Under the pieces are notes generated by a model that was not told the origin of the DNA, did not search any database, and worked only from the letters and a program-made list of their open reading frames with translations. This document shows positions 57,801 to 64,000 of a DNA stretch of 64,000 bases, in pieces; positions within the stretch are counted from its first letter, which is position 1, and each line of letters begins with the position of its first letter. The position numbers and the translations under genes were made by a program. The stretch is from Phoenix dactylifera (taxonomy: Eukaryota > Streptophyta > Magnoliopsida > Arecales > Arecaceae), in NCBI RefSeq assembly GCF_009389715.1, contig NW_024068034.1, positions 124,001 through 188,000 of the forward strand, in the 5' to 3' direction.

Positions 57801-60800
57801 ACCATTTCTTTGCCTCTAACCCTTGCAAGTGTTTCAAGTGCCAAGGATTTGGGCATATTGCAGCTGATCGCCTAAATAGAAAGCTCATCTTTTTGGTGGA
57901 GGAAGAATCATGCATGGAAGAGGAAGAAGAAGATCAGCCAGTCAAGTGGGATGAGGAAGGTCCGAGCGAGGAAGAGCTAGTGCATGCCAATCAAGGTGAA
58001 GCTTTGGTGGTCCGCCACAGCCTTAATACAACCATGGTAGTTGATGAATAAGATTGGTTACGCTACATCTTCCACACTAAATGCCCTTCACATGGAAAGG
58101 TTGTTCTGGATTTGGCTTTCTGTGATGGAGTTGAAAAGGAATTTTCAGTGATGGAAGATAACGTTCTTCCGATGGCTAGCTTACAAGAAAGCCCTCTTGG
58201 ATGCCACTATGGAGATGGATCTCATGGATGAGTTTTTATCAGTACCAGGCTTTGATTGCTCAGATTTCTTTCAACTGGGTACCTTTAGTTCTACAAACCC
58301 TTTCAGTTCTTGAGGTTTTTCTCCTCTTTTTGAGGTTAGCAATGGTGGTTCCAATCCAATACTGTTAGAAAATGATAACCAAAGTGATGCAAAAGGTTAG
58401 TTTTCGCCACGAATCTACTTTAAGATGAAATTCAAATAGAATTGTTTGATGCTGCATCAAAGGCTCTTTCCTACATACGAGATATAATTGAGAAAAGTAT
58501 TTGTCTAACCTATGCATTGCAAGTAGCACAATAGGAGAAACTCATCATTAATGAGGAAAAACTAAAGAAGCCTCAACCAGTTAGCTCTATGGCATGTAGG
58601 ATCATTAAACAACACAAGCTTTCCTATGCAATCACCTTCTCATGCACAATCTCCATTTTCTTCTCCTTGTCAATTGAGCATTTCACTTGACATTGCTAAC
58701 TTTCTCCATCAATTTTTTAAAAAAGATACAATGCAAAGACTCTGCCAAGACAGTGTTGCGGTATCCATGGATCCAAAACTCAAGATGCACTTTTGCCATC
58801 CTTTCTGTGACAAACAGGTGGATCAATTAGGAAACATTGATGGAGATGTCACCATGGACTCAAGTAGGGATAACCAAAGTGGTAGTGAAAGTCCATCAGT
58901 AGAGAAAACAAAGAAGAATATGAAAAAGAGCTCGACTATTGATTCTATTGAAAGGAATTGTACCAATGAAGACACCAGTTTAAAGTGTAACATTGCTCAA
59001 ACTACCTGCTTAGTGCAGAAAATATTGTTGCTGGTGTATTTCGAAGCCAATGGTCTTTAATGTCTCTAAATTTGTCATCTGCTTCAATGGAGCCAAAATT
59101 GAACATGCTGCATAACATGGCTCATGCCGGAAAGAGAGTGGTTACTACAATACATAAGCTCATCAAGCAAGCCCACCCGATGTGGACATTGTCCATGATT
59201 GGTTCTGCCATATCCACCATTGCTAAGAAGCATATTGACTGTGGGCAACCTATCATGTCACAAGGCTCCGAACTGTACTTTCTATATCTCTCCACTTTGT
59301 TCGACCCTGGTATTGGGTTTATCAATCCTTCAACTGCACTAGACCTCAACCTTAAGTTCTCATTAGACTTTAAGGACATTTCAGCTTCTTGTGCTCGTTG
59401 CCCAACCTCGATCCCTCTGCAATGCGATCTGCCACCAGAACACCATGCTAGAAAATATTTGATGGCCCTTTCAAGGTTTTGAAGTTCATCAATGACAATG
59501 TCTACAAAATTGAACTTTCTAAAGAATATGGAGTATTTGCAACATTCATCATAGCTGACCTATTGCCTTATGTTGAAGACCAGGAAGATCAAAATGATCT
59601 AGACTCTATGATGAGTCTTCTCCAACCGGGCTCACTTGCTAGATAAGTGGGGTTGAGCTAAAACCGGTCGTGAGATTGGATTGCACGGGTTGTGGGACTG
59701 TGCAAGGCGCACGTGCCCGCCACATGGGTCGCGGGTTCCGTATGCATGGGTCTCAAAATCCACATTGAGTTATGTTTTGCTAGAAATATTAGTTAATTAT
59801 GGGGAGTTTTGATTTTTGTGAACTTTGTTTTTGAGAACTTCTGATATTATTAGGAAAGTTGGAAGTTAGGGTTCTGCGAGTTTAAATAGAACTTGGAATT
59901 CTATATTGAAAAGTTGAAGAAATGAGTCTCCTTGTACAGCTTATAAATACTTCCATTGGGGCTTCTTTTGCAATCATGCTAGAGAAACTTGAGTTATTGA
60001 TTAGTAAGAATTATTCTTGCCTTATCTCTGTTCTCTCTCTCTTCTCTTTTGGTGGATTTTTAGGATTTGTGAGTGAGCATGTGAGAGTTGTATCCTTAGA
60101 GTGGCCAGCCAAGGTGATATTTTTTAGCCTTGGAAGAGAGTGACCCGCCCTGCTCCTTTTTCAACTACTATTCGTCCGTTCTAATACCTTACGTTGTACG
60201 TGCTATAGTGAGGTTTCTACCTTGCCACAATCGGTTGCGTCGATATATCTTTCCTTCTTCGTGTTTTCAACCTAAGTTCAACACCTTCCAGCATCAACAT
60301 CTTAATTTAAATTTTGTTTTACTTTTGAATTTATACAATTATGTAATCAAATGCAAAAGGTACACTCTAGTGCAATTTTCACGTGCAATACAATCATGAT
60401 ATAGATAATCTAGAGTATGGAGGATAAAATTATTGGCAGTAGTTATGTAGTTGTCAATAACACACCTAAGATATGCGGAAAACAACTGATTATACCATAG
60501 TTTGTCGTCTTGGTATCGGACCCCATATCGGTACCATCTTATTATAGTGCCAGTACTCTCAATATGGTATTCAGTTCAGCATACCAAGTGCCGGTATGCC
60601 CTCTGTACCGTATAGCGATTCGGTATTGATACGATATGTCAGTATGTACCGGTATCAACTAGTACGTTCACACTTATGCTTGTTATGATCCATTATATAT
60701 TTTTATAATTAGCTTAATGTGGAAATACAGATCCTCTTTTCTTCTCTTTTGTACTGTTTTTAGCCTTTGTAGAATTGCAATCCAGGTATATGTCATCAAC

Positions 60801-61780
60801 ATTGCTGAAGGTTGCTAGAGAACATTCTTCGGTTGTTGCAGTCGTTGGCAAAGGGCATTTGTCTGGGATAAAGCAGCACTGGAAGCAGCCTATTGAGGTT
60901 AGAACCATTTTTGTAATGGATATTCGTGCTGATTTGTTTGTGAATTTGATTCATAATATTGCTAGAATGGTTGCCACGAGAGATTCTAGCTTTTCATGAA
61001 AGGTAGGTTGAGTCTGGAGAGCTCTATCGTTGCTGAACTGTCTCAAGATATGTGAAAGCTATAATGAGATCACATTCTGTGTGTAATGCATGTTAGCAGT
61101 ATTTTTAGTTAGATAATATTTTTATATTTTAGAAAGCATTATGAAATTACTAATGTCCTTAAAGATCGTTACTGGAAACATATTATCGCCAAGTAGTGGT
61201 GATTGTGTAGTTCAAAAGATACATTTTCTACTTCAATTTTCTACTCGGAGAATCCATTCTAGGTTGTTTTATTGGTAACTAGTGTTGGCCTTTTTCAGCT
61301 CGGTTGATTTTTTCGGAACGTGTGGAATAGGCAACAATTGGTTGTCATCTCTCATAAATCAATAACTTCATTATTAGGCATTTGTCTGCATGCTATATCA
61401 TTAGGCATTGTCTGCATGGTAATTGATTCTATTATACGAGATGTTATGCATGGACACGACATCGAGATCTGGTAACAAAATAACTAATGAAGTTAGATTG
61501 AACTCGTGAGAGACTTTTTTGTATAGTCTGGCAAAATTCTGCCTTGCATCCATGGATGAGATTATCCATCATAACCCCCGAGTAATTATAGAGGGGGTTT
61601 GCTCACATATGTCTCATATCTCTTAATTTTCTTCTGTCCTGTATGTTGCAGGTAAAGCATCTATTGGAAGTTCCTGCCAAAGGTGCAGGTGTTCCTTGGA
61701 TGAAAATCTTAGCATCTATAGGTGTGGCAGTGACCGGGGTTGCCTTGGCTTCTGGACTTTATCTCACGGCCAGGAGGTGA
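45868..61780 (+). CDS. TraB domain-containing protein, tail-anchored
   Basis: Nine exons: 45868-46260, 46895-46942, 47119-47178, 50260-50346, 50435-50539, 51290-51403, 54142-54242, 60786-60897 and 61652-61780. They join in phase to 382 residues. An acidic Ser-rich N terminus (SSSGSDSSSAAEDYVHVPSA) precedes the TraB domain, with YLVGTAHVSQ (about 123-132), FLELCSNR, SEFRVAFEEA, ILGDRPV and VVAVVGKGHLSGI. The C terminus has a hydrophobic tail (ILASIGVAVTGVALASGL) ending ARR. Plant TraB proteins have been reported at ER-mitochondrion contacts and in mitophagy; location here is inferred. ATG 45868 has A at -3 and G at +4. Exon 4 ends at AAG followed by GAATGC, not GT. Introns 3, 6 and 7 are inflated by transposons to about 3.1, 2.7 and 6.5 kb. 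Confidence 0.92.
46261..46894 (+). other. TraB intron 1
   Basis: A GTCATC...AATGCAG intron of 634 bp, AT-rich, with no insertion recognised. Confidence 0.75.
47179..50259 (+). other. TraB intron 3, enlarged
   Basis: This 3.1-kb GTATTA...CATCAG intron contains a hAT-like element at 49019-49325 and an older GTACC-rich fragment near 48820-48890. The rest is AT-rich with no gene seen. Confidence 0.75.
49019..49325. mobile_element. hAT-like element of GGTACC palindromes (copy 1)
   Basis: The 307-bp element begins CAAGGTACGCGGTACC and ends GGTACGGCAGACCATG, flanked by the perfect 8-bp duplication TTCGTCAG (49011-49018 and 49326-49333). The interior is almost entirely variants of GGTACCG and CGGTACGG, so either strand can fold on itself in many registers. 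It has no coding capacity. Confidence 0.75.
50347..50434 (+). other. TraB intron 4 with GA at its 5' end
   Basis: The intron must run from after AAG 50346 to CTTGTAG at 50434 to keep the conserved protein in register, giving 88 nt, but the first two bases are GA. If retained, the frame hits a stop 31 codons later. Confidence 0.6.
51813..52337. mobile_element. hAT-like MITE with pyrimidine-rich core
   Basis: The 525-bp element begins CAAGGATTTAAATCTCGTGG and ends GGACTTAAACCTTG, imperfect inverted repeats, flanked by the perfect 8-bp duplication CCCACATG (51805-51812 and 52338-52345). The core (51930-52215) is an almost pure C/T tract, which explains the long open frame crossing it. Confidence 0.82.
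51930..52215. repeat. Pyrimidine tract, about 285 bp
   Basis: Almost uninterrupted T and C on the + strand in TTTCC- and CTTCTT-like words. Such mirror-prone tracts can form triplex DNA. Confidence 0.9.
52578..53293. mobile_element. Candidate DNA transposon with trinucleotide core
   Basis: The left end GGGCCTACTTGGCATCA pairs with the right end TGATGCCAAATAGCACC in inverted orientation, and AT-rich arms beyond (TTTTTATTCTTATTTT and GAAAATAAGAAAAATGAA) also pair. The left flank is TAA and the right TAT, so a PIF/Harbinger-type 3-bp duplication is only approximate. The core 52765-53165 is an interrupted (CCA/TCA)n repeat. Confidence 0.55.
52765..53165. repeat. Degenerate (CCA/CAT)n trinucleotide repeat
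   Basis: About 400 bp of ACCACC, ATCACC and GTTGCC triplets. Open frames here encode Thr/Met/Val repeats and are not genes. Confidence 0.88.
53583..53756. mobile_element. hAT-like element of GGTACC palindromes (copy 2)
   Basis: It contains CAAGGTCCGCCGTACCGG near its left end and ends GGTACGGCAGACCATG. The flanks repeat TGATGTTAA (53574-53582 and 53756-53764), though the register relative to the element ends is shifted by two bases compared with copy 1. The interior consists of GTACCGG words. Confidence 0.62.
55470..56160 (+). repeat. 5' LTR of the gypsy-like element
   Basis: It matches 59629-60295 over most of its length, for example GGTGATATTTTTT and GAGTGGCCAGCCAAGG, with many substitutions and small gaps, so it is much older than the Tat element. 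The probable first bases TGTTGGAGCG have no counterpart at the other LTR. Confidence 0.7.
56166..56177 (+). other. Primer-binding site of the gypsy-like element
   Basis: TGGTATCAGAGC, complementary to the initiator methionyl-tRNA 3' end, directly follows the 5' LTR. Confidence 0.8.
56190..58051 (+). pseudogene. Gypsy gag remnant, interrupted
   Basis: After a start-like CCGTTTCGCCGCCCC region, fragments of a gypsy gag can be followed in several frames (LHTIERVF and IAIKLK near 56570-56660). It is split by the insertion at 56867-57517 and resumes with ELEEQTIAP. The zinc knuckle CFKCQGFGHIAADR (near 57830) has lost its last cysteine. An acidic Glu-rich segment and DWLRYIFHTKC follow. Stops and frameshifts are numerous. 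Confidence 0.65.
56867..57517. mobile_element. hAT-like element of GGTACC palindromes (copy 3), CpG-rich
   Basis: The 651-bp element begins CAATGTATGCCGTACCGG and ends GGTTCAGCATACCATG, flanked by the perfect 8-bp duplication CCTGTGAC (56859-56866 and 57518-57525). Its ends are GTACCGG-rich like copies 1 and 2, but the middle (56950-57400) is a CpG-rich block with imperfect repeats containing AATGCCACAGAG and GGGGAACCAC. It splits the gag of the surrounding gypsy-like element. Open frames on both strands are composition artefacts. Confidence 0.78.
58150..59460 (+). pseudogene. Acquired sequence in the gypsy-like element (ABCG-like fragment and unknown)
   Basis: This part is not retrotransposon-like. 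At about 59110-59345 the translation includes NMAHAGKRVVTTIH, then IGSA and FDPGIGFINPSTALDLNL, resembling the stretch after the nucleotide-binding motifs of plant ABCG half-transporters (AGKTVVTTIHQPSS, then SLGF-PG--NPA-FLLDL). At about 58210-58370, MEMDLMDEFLSVPGFDCSDF and FSPLFEVSNG faintly recall NIN-like transcription factor N termini. An open frame at 58626-59060 (144 residues, Ser/Lys-rich) is unrecognised. All are interrupted or partial, consistent with captured fragments. Confidence 0.4.
59629..60295 (+). repeat. 3' LTR of the gypsy-like element
   Basis: It starts in alignment with the 5' LTR at GGCTCACTTGCTAGA and ends at CAACACCTTCCAGCA. It abuts the integrase tail, so the usual polypurine tract and first LTR bases appear deleted. 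Confidence 0.7.
60898..61651 (+). other. TraB intron 8
   Basis: A 754-bp GTTAGA...TTGCAG intron with no recognised insertion. Confidence 0.75.
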
Positions 61781-62989
61781 CTTGGGGTAAACAAAAAATA
61801 TTCCACATTGGAGTCTTGAGAAAAGGAGTGCAATCAGTGTACTTTCATTTATATAATACTAATAACTCATAATAATCTGATATCTAGTCATCTTATGTAT
61901 TTTCTTCATATTATAAAAATGCTCTATGTTTTCCAATAACTATAAGATAATGATCTTTCCAAAGTTTTTGGATGAAGTCTTTGGTTTGTTGTAGAATGTT
62001 GTAGGATAGGTGTAACAGGATTTCCGTGTTCTGCAACTAAGAATCCGTTGGTTACCAAAATTTGGAATCTATTCTTCGTGTCATACAAGTTTGTGATGGA
62101 GGAGACTCATCAATCAAAATTTGAAGGGTCTGGAATAGGGAACACCTTTTAGGGAAGTGTTAGTTTGGATCAGGACGCAAATTCACATCATGGGGTTTTG
62201 AGCCAGATCCAATGCCCACATGAACCACGTCCCTGTTCCGTGCCAGGAATCGTCATCATGTTGCTTCAACCGCAGTGCCCGCTAAACGAATTTTCTCATA
62301 CAAACCATGCTTCTAGACTAGACAAAGAAAAACTCAATTTTGGACCAAACTAGCATTAAGGTACTGAATGATAATTTTGTACACATTTTGGCAACTTGCA
62401 AACAAATCCTTGGCAGCCTACTTCACAAAAGACCCCATTAAGGCCGACAAGCAAAGCACCCCTTAATGCGGGGCTAAACGAAAACATTGAAAAAAGAATA
62501 AACAGAAAATGGTATTCTATGTCATGGGTTAATGGAAAGGGATATGGCTAATGTATCAATAAATAGTGAATAAATCCCAATAACTTATAAAGTGAAATTG
62601 ATGCAAATCAATATGAAATTTTAAATTTATAGATTTGTATAGGTAAAAAATCAAGATTCAAACTTTTAATTGGTTGCATATTAAGATTGCTCCATGATAC
62701 ATTCTCTCTCATCAATTAGAATTCCTTCTCATTTACTCTATATTCCAAACCTCATAAAAAAGAATGAGAGAGAGAAAGCTAGTCGCTGATGCATGGTCAT
62801 GGGCTCTAATTTTCGTTTTCTTCAACATCACTTTTCAGCAAGCTATATATATAAAGAGAAAAGAGTCCAAATATTCAGATCCTTGAACCATTGTAGTTGA
62901 GTTACATTTCATTTTCTTTTGTCCAGCATATAAAAATATTCTAATACTCTGTTGAAAATTAATATCCTAGAGCAAATGCTTAAGTATTG
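61781..62989. other. TraB 3' region and intergenic DNA
   Basis: The TraB 3' untranslated region is followed by AT-rich sequence with no gene seen. Confidence 0.5.
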
Positions 62990-63345
62990 CTACTTTAGCT
63001 ATTTGTTGCCAATCGTATTGTCCCCCCAATCTTGCGGCAAAGCAATTTGCATGCCTATGAGCCCAAGCTGATCTCCATTGGTCCTAAACATCGTGGCAAC
63101 CCTAGCCTTCGTGTCATGGATAGGTGACGGATACCAGACCACCTCCTTCCGAAAGCTCCAAGAGATAGCATCCATCGGTACCTAAAAAATGCATGATTTG
63201 AAGGTGAAAGCCCGAAGCTACTACTATGAAGTGATCAACATAGACAACCACAAAATTTATGAAGATGCTACTACTTGATAGCTATTTTATTATCCAACTA
63301 TTCATCTATTATAATATGACGACCTAGCTAACAACAATATTTGGC
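62990..63345 (+). pseudogene. DUF247 gene fragment, + arm
   Basis: In the + direction the frame shows AYEPKLISIGPKHRGNPSLR (near 63054), a hallmark of plant DUF247 proteins (usually AYxPxxxSIGPxHHG), then, after a stop and frame change, RSYYYEVINI. The latter parallels the opposite arm (RSYYSKMINM). Several stops make it non-coding. DUF247 proteins are plant-specific; some grass members are self-incompatibility determinants, but nothing here points to that role. Confidence 0.72.
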
Positions 63346-63888
63346 TTGAAGTTTGTTTCCTTCAAGATTTGCTTTTGCTTCATAGTACAGACTTCAAGCC
63401 AAATTCTATTGTTCAACAGATCGCCGAGCTCATTGGTCATCAAATTATAGTGGATGAATAGTTGAATAATAAAATAGCCATCGGGCAGCAACATCTTTGC
63501 AAATTTGTGGCTGTCCATGTTGATCATTTTAGAGTAGTAGCTTCGGACTTTGGCCTTTAAGTCATGCATCTTTTTTTAGATATTGATGGATGCTACCTTT
63601 CAGAGCTTTCAAGAGGAGGTGGTCTTGTATTCTTCACTCGATTTCCTCCATGACTTGAAGGTTAGGGTTACCTTGATGGTAAGGACCAACAAAGACCAAC
63701 TTTGGCTCGTAGGCATACAGATTGCTTTATCACGGAATTGGGGAGACTCTGAAGATACTTGGCATAGCTGGAAGTTTGCGTTGCCCAGACATTTCTATGT
63801 TACCTAGTACTTGTTTCTCCCATGCTGGATCCATCTTCACAATTGTCTCTTGGCTGACTTCTATTGCTTCAATTTTGCTTGGACTCAT
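63346..63888 (-). pseudogene. DUF247 gene fragment, - arm
   Basis: On the minus strand, from ATG 63888, the translation runs KMDPAWEKQVLGNIEMSGQR, PSIFRVSPIP, two stops, YAYEPKLVFVGPYHQGNPNL, then VRSYYSKMINMDSHKFAKML and DGYFIIQLF. These are the ordered N-terminal landmarks of a DUF247 protein. It ends near 63346 where the inverted + arm begins. Stops follow SPIP and lie after VMEEIE. It is longer at its 5' end than the + arm. Confidence 0.75.
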
Positions 63889-64000
63889 TCTTTTTTTCTG
63901 CTTTTGTTCTCGTAGAGATCGCTTGGATATGCTGACAAAAATTCCTGCTATTAGATGCTCGAATCAGGCATTTGATGACTTCAATCTACTATATAAGGAT

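Larger units (their letters stand above)
55470..60295 (+). mobile_element. Gypsy-like LTR element, internally deleted and chimeric
   Basis: Two long direct repeats (about 55485-56160 and 59629-60295) are recognisable LTRs. The first is followed by a methionyl-tRNA primer site (TGGTATCAGAGC at 56166-56177). The interior has a degraded gag with zinc knuckle, the beginning of a protease region (DWLRYIFHTKCPSHGKV near 58052), and the very end of integrase (GPFKVLKFINDNVYKIELS near 59464). RT, RNase H and most of integrase are missing. In their place is about 1.3 kb of unrelated sequence (58150-59460). No clear target duplication was found. It is in the same orientation as TraB. Confidence 0.72.
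54243..60785 (+). other. TraB intron 7, enlarged
   Basis: This 6.5-kb intron (GTTAGT...ATCCAG) contains a gypsy-like element (55470-60295) and, within that, GTACC element copy 3. The parts at 54243-55469 and 60296-60785 hold no gene; 60500-60670 is GTACC-rich and may be another old copy. Confidence 0.75.

Overview
The window reads as nuclear DNA of a flowering plant, most likely a commelinid monocot and possibly a palm. The grounds are GT-AG introns, an intron-rich TraB gene beside GC-rich intronless NHL genes, a Tat-lineage Ty3/gypsy element and dense nested repeats. No homology search was possible, so species-level placement is a guess. Only four intact or near-intact host genes are visible: a secreted class III peroxidase (25627-27393, +), two single-exon NDR1/HIN1-like (LEA_2) membrane proteins (31397-32047 and 37227-37802, +), and a nine-exon TraB-domain protein spread over about 16 kb (45868-61780, +). 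Two broken genes are also present: an S-adenosylmethionine synthetase pseudogene (33762-34565, -) and a DUF247 pseudogene in two convergent copies (62990-63888).

Layout. 1-12.7 kb is AT-rich intergenic DNA with no recognisable gene. It holds copies of one TRIM (terminal-repeat retrotransposon in miniature) family, one complete with a perfect 5-bp target duplication (10132-10569) and one split by a solo LTR (7898-8849). 12684-24803 is a nearly complete 12.1-kb Tat-lineage element: about 776-bp LTRs that look about 98% identical, a gag-pol broken by stops and frameshifts, a 117-bp and a 36-bp tandem repeat, and a spliced antisense gene with its own TATA box. 24.8-41.2 kb carries the peroxidase (with a CACTA-type MITE in intron 3), both NHL genes, the SAMS pseudogene and a 667-bp TRIM with 280-bp LTRs (35804-36470). 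41227-45082 is a hAT element containing a 2.6-kb solo LTR, and it ends about 0.6-0.8 kb upstream of the TraB start. 45.9-61.8 kb is the TraB gene. Its introns have taken in several hAT-like MITEs and a gypsy-like element that has lost its RT-integrase core and carries about 1.3 kb of sequence looking partly like host-gene fragments. The last 2.2 kb holds the DUF247 inverted pseudogenes.

The host genes do not form a pathway. The main interest is in the mobile DNA. (1) The LTRs of two distinct TRIM families carry a box matching the plant snRNA upstream sequence element (RTCCCACATCG), about 25 bp upstream of a TATA-like box, which is the spacing of Pol III-type plant snRNA promoters. (2) The larger TRIM shares its LTR-end and primer-binding-site layout with the Tat element. 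(3) The Tat element carries a four-exon antisense gene. (4) Several hAT-like elements built from GGTACC palindromes, two with perfect 8-bp target duplications, sit in the TraB introns. (5) TraB intron 4 begins with GA rather than GT.
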